Below are positions 15,364 through 23,512 of a stretch of DNA of 48,949 nt, in pieces. Within the stretch, counting starts at the first letter, position 1. Each line of letters starts with the position of its first letter. The position numbers and the translations under genes are program-made. The stretch lies in the NCBI GenBank assembly GCA_019245115.1, contig JAFARZ010000444.1, positions 1-48,949 on the forward strand, read 5' to 3'. The DNA comes from Streptosporangiaceae bacterium (GTDB taxonomy: Bacteria; Actinomycetota; Actinomycetes; Streptosporangiales; Streptosporangiaceae). The notes under the pieces were generated by a model, which was not told where the DNA came from, made no database searches, and was given only the letters and a program-made list of their open reading frames with translations.

Positions 15364-16916
15364 CGGGCACCTTCCAGCATGTCGATCGCCGGGTTCCAGT
15401 AACCGTCGGCCCGTTCGATCACCCCGTCCAGGCCGCGGCCGCCGCCGGGCGGGCGGCGGGTCACCCCGAACGTCCCCTCGCCGATCGCGGCCAGCAGCCC
15501 GTCGGCCTTGATCCGCTCCAGCAGGCCGGCCGACTCTCCCAGCACCTGCCGCGCCCGCCGTGCCACGAACCCGTCCGGCTCCGGCCGGAACGACTCCCCC
15601 AGCCGTCCCGCGGCCCGCCGCACGTAGCGGACGTTCTCCAGGGCCAGGTCCCGGTCGGAAAGGAAGGGAGTATGGATGCCTTCGGTCATCATGCCGATGA
15701 GCAGGATCGACTGATCGGTCATCACCCCGCACAGGTTGAAGAACGCGTCCAGCAGGTACCCGGCGAAGACGTTCCCGGTCATGTGCTTGGTCGGCGGCAT
15801 GTACTTCAGCGGCGCGTCCGGGAACAGCTCCCTGATCAGCAGCGCGTGCGCCAGTTCCAGCAGGAACGAATCGGGCACCTCGGGGTTGATCTCGAACGCG
15901 TGCCCCAGCCCGAGCTGCCAGTCCTCGAGCCCGGCCTCGAGCCCGAAGTACTCGTTCAGCAGCTGGGACACGACCACCGTGTGCGCCGCGTCCACCGCGT
16001 CGGCGGTGGTCAGGTAGTTGTCCTCGCCCGTGTTGATGATGATCCCGGCCCTGGCGTGGACCTGGCGGGAGAACCGCTGGTCGATGAACGTCCGGATCGG
16101 GTTGATGTCGCGGAAGATGATGCCGTACATGCAGTCGTTCAGCATCATGTCCAGCCGTTCCAGCCCGGCCAGCGCCGCGATCTCCGGCATGCACAGCCCC
16201 GACGCGTAGTTGGTCAGCCGCACGTACCGCCCGAGCTCGCGTGACACATCGTCGAGCGCGGCCCGCATCAGCCGGAAGTTTTCCTGTGTCGCGTACGTTC
16301 CGGCGTAACCCTCCCGGGTCGCCCCCTCCGGTACGTAGTCGAGCAGCGACTGCCCGGTGGACCGGATCACCGCGATGATGTCCGCGCCCTCCCGCGCCGC
16401 CGCCTGCGCCTGGGGGATGTCCTCGTAGATGTCGCCGGTCGCCACGATCAGGTAGATCCACGGCTTCGGCGGGTCCCCGATGTCCCTGAGCAGGGCGGAC
16501 CGTGCCGCCCGCTGCTGGTCTATCCGTGCTAGCCCCTTTCCTACCGAACGGGCTGCGGCTCGACGAGCCGCCGCCGCATCCTCCCCACCGGGGACGCGGA
16601 ACTTGACCTGCCCGCCGGCCGCCTGCTGGGCGAGCGTTCGCAGGTCCGGATAGTTCCCGGTCGCCATCGCGTCCCAGGCCGGCAGCGCGACGCCGTGCTC
16701 GAGCCCGGTGGTTTCCCGGATCGCGTCGGTGAGCCGGTTCACCCACGGCATCCCGTCCTCGTCGGCCCCACCCAGCCCGGCCAGCCGGAGCACGGCCCGC
16801 TCGACAGAGACGGTGGTGTGGGTCCGGGCGAGGTGCACGACCGGTTCCGCGGCCTGCCTGGCGAGTTCCCGCACCTGCCTGACCAGCGCGGGATCGAGGT
16901 TCAGCTTGGTTGTCAC
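15360..16916 (-). CDS. kamD: Lysine 5,6-aminomutase alpha subunit
   Basis: The 518-residue large subunit forms the TIM barrel that carries out the radical 1,2-amino shift with KamE. Typical segments are KPWIYLIVATGDIYEDIPQA, IIAVIRSTGQSLLDYVPEG, TYATQENFRLMRAAL, IIINTGEDNYLTTADA and PPTKHMTGN. GTG 16916 is chosen because it overlaps the kdd stop (GTGA) and gives the normal family length; the larger open frame upstream has no homology. Gene order kdd-kamD-kamE-kal with 4-bp overlaps at kdd/kamD and kamD/kamE indicates one transcript and near-stoichiometric synthesis. No AdoCbl-reactivating protein for KamDE is seen beside it. Confidence 0.95.
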   Translation of the reverse strand: MTTKLNLDPALVRQVRELARQAAEPVVHLARTHTTVSVERAVLRLAGLGGADEDGMPWVNRLTDAIRETTGLEHGVALPAWDAMATGNYPDLRTLAQQAAGGQVKFRVPGGEDAAAARRAAARSVGKGLARIDQQRAARSALLRDIGDPPKPWIYLIVATGDIYEDIPQAQAAAREGADIIAVIRSTGQSLLDYVPEGATREGYAGTYATQENFRLMRAALDDVSRELGRYVRLTNYASGLCMPEIAALAGLERLDMMLNDCMYGIIFRDINPIRTFIDQRFSRQVHARAGIIINTGEDNYLTTADAVDAAHTVVVSQLLNEYFGLEAGLEDWQLGLGHAFEINPEVPDSFLLELAHALLIRELFPDAPLKYMPPTKHMTGNVFAGYLLDAFFNLCGVMTDQSILLIGMMTEGIHTPFLSDRDLALENVRYVRRAAGRLGESFRPEPDGFVARRARQVLGESAGLLERIKADGLLAAIGEGTFGVTRRPPGGGRGLDGVIERADGYWNPAIDMLEGAR

Positions 16917-18100
16917 GCTGCCAGCCGCCTTTCGAACAGGGCGCGTACCGCGGGATTCCGCCGGATGAGGTCCAGCGCCAGGTCCGCGTGCCCCGGGACA
17001 TACCCGTTCCCGATCAGCATCGTCACGTCCGCGGCCATCCCCTCCGCGGACAGCGCGGCGGTGCTGAAGCTGGTCGCCATCGAGAAGAAGATCACGGTGC
17101 CGCCCTGTTTTGTCGCCAGGATCGCCCCGCCTTCGCATCCCGGCACGTCCACGCACACCACGGTCACGTCCGCCTGCTCGCCTATCGCCCCGGCAAGGCC
17201 TACCGGGTCTCGTGCGTCGGCCACGACGACTTTGTCGACTACCGGCACATCGCGCAGCAGCTCGGCCTCTGCCTCGGTGGGCACGACGCCGATGATCCGC
17301 GCGGCGCCGGCCTCGCGGGCGGCCGCCGCCGACAGCGACCCGCTCTTCCCGGCCGCCCCCAGCACCACCACGACCGGCCCATGCGTCACATTGGCACCAC
17401 CTTCCTCGCCAGTCGCACCATGGCTCTCCGCCGGATCGGATGGATGTGGCATTGACCCGGTTATAACCGGGTGGCTGCCACATCCATCCGCGGCGCGGGC
17501 GGCGGGATCCGGGGCACGGGCGGCCCGGGCGGCGGGGTCCGGGGCGTAGGTTCTGACGATCCGCTGGGTCAGGGCGGGGGCGCCGCAGACGTCCATTACG
17601 GCCAGGGCCAGTTCCGGGGACAGGTCGCCGGGGAGCACCGCCGCGATCGAGCGGGCGAAGAGGACGGCCCATCCTTCGCAGGGGACCTGTTCGGACCGGC
17701 CGTCCCAGCGGGTCAGAGCGTCGGTGATGGTCAGCGGGGTGAGGGTGAGCGAGACCAGCGTGGCGATGCGCTGGCCGGGCGTCAGGCCCAGCGGCGAATC
17801 CGGGCCGGTCCGCTCCACGGTGCCGGTGAGCATGCCGCCGGAGCCCGTCACCGGGTTCTGCATCTTCCCGCGGGTGGCGACGATGTCCAGGACAGCGGCG
17901 CGGACCTTGTCCGGGTCGCCGCCATGGGCCTCACGAAGCTGACGGCAGGAGGCCGCGTCGAGGTTCAGGCGGTCGACGCGGACCAGGACCTCGCTGGCGG
18001 CGATCTCGGGTGTGGCATCGAGCCGCCAGGCGGCCTGCGGCAGCACCCCGGGGGGATCCAGGACGCGATGCAGGCCCAGCGGGGAGGGCGGAAGAGGCAT
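16913..18100 (-). CDS. kdd: L-erythro-3,5-diaminohexanoate dehydrogenase, with repeat-derived linker
   Basis: The 395-residue enzyme oxidises 3,5-diaminohexanoate to 5-amino-3-oxohexanoate with NAD(P). The N-terminal part (PLGLHRVLDPPGVLPQAAW; VRVDRLNLDAASCRQL) and the Rossmann domain (VVVVLGAAGKSGSLSAAAA) match Kdd. Between them, at about residues 190-240, lies an extra low-complexity linker: a tandem APDPAARA stretch followed by GCGSHPVITGSMPHPSDPAE, encoded by palindrome D copy 1. ATG 18100 was chosen for homology and for GGGAAGG nine bases upstream. It is divergent from kamA with 112 bp between, and leads the kdd-kamD-kamE-kal operon. The enzyme call is firm; effects of the insert are unknown. 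Confidence 0.92.
   Translation of the reverse strand: MPLPPSPLGLHRVLDPPGVLPQAAWRLDATPEIAASEVLVRVDRLNLDAASCRQLREAHGGDPDKVRAAVLDIVATRGKMQNPVTGSGGMLTGTVERTGPDSPLGLTPGQRIATLVSLTLTPLTITDALTRWDGRSEQVPCEGWAVLFARSIAAVLPGDLSPELALAVMDVCGAPALTQRIVRTYAPDPAARAARAPDPAARAADGCGSHPVITGSMPHPSDPAESHGATGEEGGANVTHGPVVVVLGAAGKSGSLSAAAAREAGAARIIGVVPTEAEAELLRDVPVVDKVVVADARDPVGLAGAIGEQADVTVVCVDVPGCEGGAILATKQGGTVIFFSMATSFSTAALSAEGMAADVTMLIGNGYVPGHADLALDLIRRNPAVRALFERRLAA
17437..17490. repeat. 54-bp palindromic element D, copy 1, inside kdd
   Basis: Outer arms CGGATGGATGTGGCA (17437-17451) and TGCCACATCCATCCG (17476-17490) are perfect complements. Nested within is the perfect 18-bp palindrome ACCCGGTTATAACCGGGT (17455-17472). 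The whole can form one nearly unbroken 27-bp stem. It is translated in frame as part of the Kdd inter-domain linker. Copy 2, of the same 54-bp length, is at 43659-43712. Confidence 0.93.
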
Positions 18101-18145
18101 ACAAAGCATCCTTCCCAGAGGTGACACCACAGCCGTTCGGGAAAA

Positions 18146-18184
18146 TCTTCGGTCTTATAGGTGTTATACCGCAGGTTCTTCGGT
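18146..18184. promoter_or_regulatory. Direct repeats in the kamA/kdd divergent promoter region
   Basis: TCTTCGGT occurs at 18146-18153 and 18177-18184 in the same orientation, 31 bp apart, about three helical turns. Between them is TTATAGGTGTTATACC, which offers -10-like boxes on both strands. This suits an activator or repressor acting on both lysine-pathway transcripts; none is encoded next to it. Confidence 0.45.
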
Positions 18185-18212
18185 ACCATCCAATAATTGG
18201 AGGGCTTCGTTC

Positions 18213-19568
18213 ATGGTCGATCAGCCATATGCGTACCGTCGACGTGAGCTGGCGGAACCTGACTGGCGTCGGTTCCCGGGCTGGGCGAAGGTCGGCGAGG
18301 CGGAGTGGGAGTCCGCTCAGTGGCAGCGCGCGCACTGCGTGAAGAACGCGCGCCAGCTGCGCGAGGTGACGGGGCCGGGGCTCGGCGAGGAGTTCCTCGA
18401 GGACCTGGAGCGGGACCAGCGGGAGCGGGCGACGATGTCGCTGCTGCTGCCGCCCCAGATGCTCAACACGATGGCGCCGTCGCTCGGTCCGGCCGAATCC
18501 GGATTTACCGATGCCTTCTATGCCGATCCGGTGCGCCGCTACATGCTGCCGGTGTTCACCGACCGGCGGGCGGACTGGCCGTCGCACCCGTACGCGCAGC
18601 GGGACTCGCTGCACGAAGCGGAGATGTGGGCGGTTGAGGGCCTCACCCACCGCTATCCGACCAAAGTGCTCGCCGAACTGCTGCCCACCTGCCCGCAGTA
18701 CTGCGGGCACTGCACCCGGATGGACCTGGTTGGCAACCCGACGGCTTCGGTGGACAAGCACAAGTTCCAGCTGGGCCGCGATGACCGGCTCGGCGCGATG
18801 CTGGACTACCTGCGGCGCACGCCGGGGGTGCGCGATGTGGTGGTGTCCGGGGGGGACGTCGCGAACCTGCCGTGGCCGAGGCTGGAGTCGTTCGTCGCCT
18901 CGCTGCTGGAGATCGAGTCGGTCCGGGATATCCGGCTGGCCAGCAAGGCGCTGATGGGGCTGCCGCAGCACTGGCTGTCCGGACAGGTGCGCGCGGGCAT
19001 GGAGCGGCTGGCGGGCGTGGCGCGAACCCGTGGTGTGTCGATCGCGATCCACACGCACGTCAACTCCCTGGAATCGGTTACGCCGCTGGTGGCGCGCGCG
19101 GCCAGGGCCATGCTGGAGGCCGGAGTCCGGGACGTGCGCAACCAGGGCGTGCTGCTGCGCGGGGTCAATGACAGCGCGGCGGCGCTGCTCGACCTGTGTT
19201 TCGCGCTGCTCGATGAGGCGTCGATCATGCCGTACTACTTCTATATGTGCGACATGATCCCCGGCAGCGAGCACTGGCGCCTGTCGCTGCGCGAGGGACA
19301 GGACCTGCAGCACGACATCATGGGGTACCTGCCCGGCTTCGCTACGCCGCGGCTGGTCTGCGACGTACCGTATGTCGGCAAGCGCTGGCTGCACCAGGTG
19401 GCCCGGTACGACACCGAACGCGGCATCTCGTACTGGACGAAGAACTACCGCACCGGCATCGAAGCCGAGGACGAGCTGGCCCTCAGCCGCGAGTACCCGT
19501 ACTACGACCCGGTCTACACCCTGCCGGAGGCCGGTCAGGTGTGGTGGGAGGCCCGCCGCGCGGCCTGA
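18213..19568 (+). CDS. kamA: Lysine 2,3-aminomutase (radical SAM, PLP)
   Basis: A 451-residue KamA-family radical SAM enzyme that converts L-lysine to L-beta-lysine, the entry step of the pathway. Cys160, Cys164 and Cys167 in LPTCPQYCGHC bind the 4Fe-4S cluster. MCDMIPGSEHW and VCDVPYVGKRW carry the two aspartates that bind the substrate amino group and the PLP lysine of the characterised enzyme. GGAGGG eight bases upstream fixes ATG 18213; the frame is open further upstream but overlaps kdd. It is divergent from kdd-kamD-kamE-kal, whose products act next. A related specificity cannot be excluded, but the neighbourhood strongly favours lysine. Confidence 0.93.
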   Translation: MVDQPYAYRRRELAEPDWRRFPGWAKVGEAEWESAQWQRAHCVKNARQLREVTGPGLGEEFLEDLERDQRERATMSLLLPPQMLNTMAPSLGPAESGFTDAFYADPVRRYMLPVFTDRRADWPSHPYAQRDSLHEAEMWAVEGLTHRYPTKVLAELLPTCPQYCGHCTRMDLVGNPTASVDKHKFQLGRDDRLGAMLDYLRRTPGVRDVVVSGGDVANLPWPRLESFVASLLEIESVRDIRLASKALMGLPQHWLSGQVRAGMERLAGVARTRGVSIAIHTHVNSLESVTPLVARAARAMLEAGVRDVRNQGVLLRGVNDSAAALLDLCFALLDEASIMPYYFYMCDMIPGSEHWRLSLREGQDLQHDIMGYLPGFATPRLVCDVPYVGKRWLHQVARYDTERGISYWTKNYRTGIEAEDELALSREYPYYDPVYTLPEAGQVWWEARRAA

Positions 19569-19617
19569 GGTCGCGCAGCCTGAGGTCGGGCGGCTTCCCT
19601 GTGTGAACTTTTCCGCT

Positions 19618-20916
19618 TTATTGCGGAAATGTAACGATCGGCGAGGCTTTGAGCCGGCTGGCTCCCGGTTCCGTGATTACAAGTGGGGCAATTCTCCGCT
19701 GTTCGGCGCCGGCATCAACGACCACAAGACGGCCTGATCGGGTAGATCGAGCCGGCTCCGCAGGCTGCCGATCCATAGCTCGACCCCACCTGAGCAGCCA
19801 GTGCTGCCCGGACAGGCACCACCGGGCAGCACTGGCCAATGTTCCCTGGCCTAAGCGGTCCGACAGCATGGCGAGGTGCCGCTTGACCGCGGGCCACTCG
19901 TCCGCGGTGACGCTGTAACGGGCGGAGTCGCGGGGAATCAGGTCGGCGGCCATGCGGTGGGCGCGCAGGACGCCCTCGAAGCGGCCGCCGATCCGTTCGA
20001 TGGCGGCGCGGGACCGCTCGTTGCGCGCGTCGGTGTGCAGGCACACCGAGCGCACCTGCCAGGTCTCGAAAGCATGAGTGAGCATCAGCCGCTTCATCTC
20101 GGTGTTCGCGGCGGTGCGGATGGCGTCCTTGCTCAGCCACGTCCAGCCGATCTCGCAGACATCCGGGACGGCCGTGGCGCCGGCTCCGGCTTCGCGGTCC
20201 GGCCACGGCCAGTAGTCGAGCTGATGGAACCTGGTCGAGCCGATCACCGTGTCATCCTCGACGCGGACGACGGCGTAGGGCACCGCGGTCCGCCTGTCCC
20301 GCATGGCCAGCGCGGTTTCGACATAACCGCGCATCTGGTCCTCATCGCCTTCGCGCGGCATCGGGGTCCAGCGGTAGAGATCCGCGCCGCCCGCCGCCGC
20401 GTCCAGCAGCCCGTGCGCGTGGTGGTAGCCCAGTGGCTCCAGCCGCACGTGACTGCCGGTAAGCGGGCCGGTGTCCAGCGGATCCGGGCCGGCGGCTGGT
20501 TCGCGGCTGGGTCGTTCCAGGTACCTGTGATCGGGAGCGGAGAACCCGAAGCCGCGATACAGGCCGTGCGCATCCGAGGTGTGCAGCATCCAGCGGAGCT
20601 CGCCGCCCGGGCCGTCCTCGATCATCGCCTTGACCACGGCCTTGCCCAGGCCGGCGCCGCGGTGCCCGGGCAGCACGTACACGTCGGCGAGGTAGATCGA
20701 ACCGCCGTCGCCGAAGGCGCGGGCGAATCCCACCATGGCGCCGTCCTGGTCGTAGGCACCCACGACCCGCCACGCCTGGCTGATCTGCTCCTTGATGTCT
20801 GCCGCGCCGCGCCAGCGGCCCCAGTACGCCTGCGTGGTCAGGAACGCGACCGCGGCATCCGGGTCGATACGGCCCGGGTCGTCGTCGATCTCGTAGTTTC
20901 CCGTGGTGACACGCAC
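19618..20916 (-). CDS. Tandem GNAT acetyltransferase with read-through tail
   Basis: A 432-residue protein with two GNAT domains. Domain 1 (residues about 1-145) has VYVLPGHRGAGLGKAVVKAMI, an acetyl-CoA-binding loop. Domain 2 (about 150-345) is RimJ/RimL-like (LTGSHVRLEPLGYHHAHGLL; VIGSTRFHQLDYW; HTDARNERSRAAIERIGGRFEGVL). The GTG start shares one base with the TAG of the cystathionine-type gene, so the two are coupled. After about residue 355 there are some 75 codons of non-family sequence that pass through a strong inverted repeat, so the natural end may lie near 19850. Acetylation substrate unknown. Confidence 0.85.
   Translation of the reverse strand: MRVTTGNYEIDDDPGRIDPDAAVAFLTTQAYWGRWRGAADIKEQISQAWRVVGAYDQDGAMVGFARAFGDGGSIYLADVYVLPGHRGAGLGKAVVKAMIEDGPGGELRWMLHTSDAHGLYRGFGFSAPDHRYLERPSREPAAGPDPLDTGPLTGSHVRLEPLGYHHAHGLLDAAAGGADLYRWTPMPREGDEDQMRGYVETALAMRDRRTAVPYAVVRVEDDTVIGSTRFHQLDYWPWPDREAGAGATAVPDVCEIGWTWLSKDAIRTAANTEMKRLMLTHAFETWQVRSVCLHTDARNERSRAAIERIGGRFEGVLRAHRMAADLIPRDSARYSVTADEWPAVKRHLAMLSDRLGQGTLASAARWCLSGQHWLLRWGRAMDRQPAEPARSTRSGRLVVVDAGAEQRRIAPLVITEPGASRLKASPIVTFPQ
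19797..19836. repeat. 15-bp perfect inverted repeat, hairpin
   Basis: GCCAGTGCTGCCCGG (19797-19811) pairs perfectly with CCGGGCAGCACTGGC (19822-19836) around a 10-base loop. It lies between the conserved ends of the convergent kamA and GNAT genes, where a bidirectional terminator is expected, but it is inside the open GNAT frame. No U-run follows on either strand. Confidence 0.75.
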
Positions 20917-22058
20917 TACAGCACCTCCAGTGCACGGTCGATGTCGGCGATCAGGTCGGCGGCCGGCTCGACGCCGGCGGACAGGCGGATGAGCCCTTCC
21001 GGCGCGGTCTCCGAAGCCCAGCGCGCACGGCGTTCCCAGGTCGATTCCACGCCGCCGAAGCTGGTCGCGGGGACGATGAGAGCCGAGCTGGTCACGACGG
21101 TGTCGGCCGCCTTGGCCGCGCCGGCCGCGCCGGCCGTCTTGGGCGGATCGAGCTCGAACGACAGCAGCGGGCCGAAGCCGTCCGGCATCTGCCTCGCGGC
21201 GGCTTCGCGTGCTACCCCGGTGAGCAGTCCGGGGTAGTGCACGGCGCGGACCCGTGGATGGGTCGCGAGGTGTTCGGCGATGGCCTGCGCGTTCTGAGCC
21301 TGACGGCTGATCCGCAGCGGCAGGGTCTTGAGGCCGCGCAGCGCCAGCCATGCCTCGAACGGCCCCGGTATGCCGCCTGCCGCGCTACGCCAGGCGCGGA
21401 GCTCGCCGAGCAGTCCGGGATCCCGGCTGACCACCGCGCCGAGCAGCAGGTCCGAGTGCCCGGACGACGCCTTGGTCAGGGAGTACAGCGAAGCGGCCGC
21501 GCCCCAGTCGAGCGGCCGCTGCAGAAGCCCCGTCGCGACGGTGTTGTCCACGACCAACGGTGTGCCCGCGGCGGCCGCGATCTCCCCGAGACGCGCCAGG
21601 TCTGTCACCCTGAGCAGCGGGTTCGTCGGTGTCTCGGCCCACAGCACCGAAGGCGCGGCGGCCAGCGCGGCTCGCACGGCGGTCAGGTCCTGCTGATCGA
21701 CGTGCACCGGGATGACCCCGTACGGGCGGAGCTTGCCGGTGAGCACACGCGTGCCGTAGTAGCCGTCTGACGGCAGCACGACATGTTTGCGTTCCCCGGC
21801 CAGGGCGAGCAGCAGCGCCGTCGAGGCGGCCTGCCCGGACGCGAACACCACCGCCTCCGCCTGTTCGATCCCGCCGAGCGCCGCCTCCAGGGCCTCCCAG
21901 CTCGGGTTGCCTTCCCGGCCGTATCCCCGGCCCGGCTGCGGATCGCCCCACGACACGAAGATGCTGGCCGGTACCAGCGGGGGCGTGGCCGGCTGGCCCG
22001 CCGACCGGCCGACGCCCGCGTGGACCAGCCGGGACTCGACGGAAAAGGACTCGCTCAT
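20916..22058 (-). CDS. Cystathionine gamma-synthase/lyase family PLP enzyme
   Basis: A 380-residue Cys/Met-metabolism PLP enzyme. Visible landmarks: SRLVHAGVGRS at the N-terminus, FASGQAASTALLLAL for phosphate binding, WAETPTNPLLRVTDL, VVDNTVATGLLQRPL, and the PLP lysine in SLYSLTKASSGHSD. The C-terminus FGGVESTWERR and IRLSAGVEPAADL is normal. Such enzymes make or cleave cystathionine, or act on related thioethers; sequence alone does not separate synthase from lyase. It is divergent from a MocR regulator 30 bp away, the usual sign of PLP-dependent control, and coupled to the GNAT gene downstream. ATG 22058 fits family length; longer open frame upstream is antisense to the regulator. Confidence 0.9.
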   Translation of the reverse strand: MSESFSVESRLVHAGVGRSAGQPATPPLVPASIFVSWGDPQPGRGYGREGNPSWEALEAALGGIEQAEAVVFASGQAASTALLLALAGERKHVVLPSDGYYGTRVLTGKLRPYGVIPVHVDQQDLTAVRAALAAAPSVLWAETPTNPLLRVTDLARLGEIAAAAGTPLVVDNTVATGLLQRPLDWGAAASLYSLTKASSGHSDLLLGAVVSRDPGLLGELRAWRSAAGGIPGPFEAWLALRGLKTLPLRISRQAQNAQAIAEHLATHPRVRAVHYPGLLTGVAREAAARQMPDGFGPLLSFELDPPKTAGAAGAAKAADTVVTSSALIVPATSFGGVESTWERRARWASETAPEGLIRLSAGVEPAADLIADIDRALEVL

Positions 22059-22070
22059 CGGCGTCCGAAA

Positions 22071-22091
22071 AATGTTACAGTACATTTTGTG
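22071..22091 (+). promoter_or_regulatory. Leaderless promoter of the MocR gene, shared with the divergent PLP-enzyme gene
   Basis: TACAGT (22076-22081) lies seven bases before the GTG start at 22089, so the mRNA should begin at the start codon. The 30-bp interval (TGTTACAGTACATTTTGTG) has TACAGTACA and, just inside the gene, TACTGGTACG; such repeated half-sites are typical for MocR proteins. Confidence 0.55.
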
Positions 22092-23402
22092 AACATACTG
22101 GTACGATATCGCCCTAGCGGGGGGAACGCCAAGGAGATTTCGGCGAGCGTGGAGGCGGCCGTCCGGGCCGGGGACCTCGCGCCGGGCGACCAGCTCCCCT
22201 CCGTCCGGTCGCTGGCGGCGGATCTGGGCGTCAGCCCGACGACAGTGGCGGCCGCGTACGGGGCACTGCGGCGACGCGGAATCGTCACCGGGACGGGCCG
22301 GGGCGGGACGAGGATCCGGCCCGCCCCGCCGGTCAGCACCCGCGGGTACATGCGAGCTCCGGAGGGAACTCGTGACCTTATCTCGGGCAGTCCCGATCCC
22401 GGACTGCTGCCGGTGATTCCGGCCAGGCCATCGGCCCGCGCCGCCAGGCTGTACGCGGAGATGCCGGTCGCGCCGCGGCTGCGCCGCCTGGCCGCCGCGC
22501 AGCTGACCGCGGACGGCGTCGATGCCAGCAGCCTCGCGGTGACCGGCGGTGCGCTGGACGCCATCGAGCGGGTGCTCGCGACCTGGCTGACGCCCGGAGA
22601 TCGCGTGGTGGTGGAAGACCCGGGGCACGCCGTGACCTTCGACCTGATCGCGGCGATGGGCCTGGCCCCCGTGCCGGTTCCCGTCGATGAGTTCGGTATG
22701 CGGCCGGACGGGCTGGCGCTCGCGCTGAACCGGGGAGCCGGCGCGGTGATCGTCACGCCACGGGCCCAGGCCGCCACCGGCGCCGCCTGGGACGCGGCCC
22801 GCGCCGCGGATCTGGCGGCGACGCTGCGGGACCACCCGTCCGCCGGGCTCATCGAGGACGACCACGCGGGGCCGGTGGCCGGCGCCCCCGGGTTCACGGC
22901 TTCCCCGGAGCTGGCCCGGTGGGCCACCGTGCGTTCGGTGTCCAAATCGCTGGGGCCTGACCTCCGGCTGGCGGTGCTGGCTGGCGACGAGACGACCATC
23001 GCCCGGGTTACCGGCAGGCAGGCAGTCGGCACCGGCTGGGTGAGCTACCTGCTCCAGGAGGCGGTGGCGGACCTGTGGTCCGAGCCCGCGAATGCGGCGA
23101 TCTCACACGCGGCCAGCGTCTATACGCGCCGCCGGATCGCGCTGCGATCGGCTCTCGCGGCGCACGGGATCGCGGCCAGCGGGCGATCGGGTTTCACCTG
23201 CTGGGTGCCGGTGGCCGACGAGGACCGGGTCGCGTCCGCGCTGGCCGCCGCGGGCTGGGCTGTCGCACCCGGGCGACGATTTCGCATCGCCGCCCCGCCC
23301 GGCGTCCGGATCTGTTTCGCCACCTTGGGCGAGGAAGAGGCTGAGCCGTTCGCCGACGCCTTCGCCCGCGCCCTGCACGACCGGGCCGCCCGCGTCGACT
23401 GA
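22089..23402 (+). CDS. MocR-type regulator (GntR HTH plus aminotransferase domain)
   Basis: A 437-residue protein. Residues about 10-80 form a GntR winged helix (LAPGDQLPSVRSLAADLGVS; TTVAAAYGALRRRGIV). Residues about 110-430 are a class I aminotransferase-like domain with EDPGHAVTF, LIEDDHAGPVAG and the lysine in VRSVSKSLGPDLRLAV that would bind PLP. MocR proteins sense PLP-linked amino compounds rather than catalyse transamination. It probably controls the divergent cystathionine-family gene. GTG 22089 is the first start in the frame after the divergent start codon and has a leaderless -10 box. The frame is open far upstream, antisense to the neighbouring gene, without homology. Confidence 0.9.
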   Translation: MNILVRYRPSGGNAKEISASVEAAVRAGDLAPGDQLPSVRSLAADLGVSPTTVAAAYGALRRRGIVTGTGRGGTRIRPAPPVSTRGYMRAPEGTRDLISGSPDPGLLPVIPARPSARAARLYAEMPVAPRLRRLAAAQLTADGVDASSLAVTGGALDAIERVLATWLTPGDRVVVEDPGHAVTFDLIAAMGLAPVPVPVDEFGMRPDGLALALNRGAGAVIVTPRAQAATGAAWDAARAADLAATLRDHPSAGLIEDDHAGPVAGAPGFTASPELARWATVRSVSKSLGPDLRLAVLAGDETTIARVTGRQAVGTGWVSYLLQEAVADLWSEPANAAISHAASVYTRRRIALRSALAAHGIAASGRSGFTCWVPVADEDRVASALAAAGWAVAPGRRFRIAAPPGVRICFATLGEEEAEPFADAFARALHDRAARVD

Positions 23403-23512
23403 CCGACCGGACCCATGAAACCACCGCCGTTCGTATTAAAAGTCCTTGCGGTTGTGTGATCTCCGTAGCCGACCGCATGCGCAAACCGGGGCAAACATGC
23501 GACTATCCGCTT

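Noticed and set aside
17500..17550. CRISPR-like or VNTR repeat in kdd
   Set aside because: Only two imperfect units of a GC-rich word (GGCGGG(A/G)TCCGGGGC) with no spacers; it is a small in-frame duplication next to palindrome D.
18101..18212. Cobalamin riboswitch before the B12-dependent kdd-kamDE operon
   Set aside because: The divergent interval is only 112 bp, too short for the roughly 200-nt aptamer, and no B12-box (GCCACTG) was seen.
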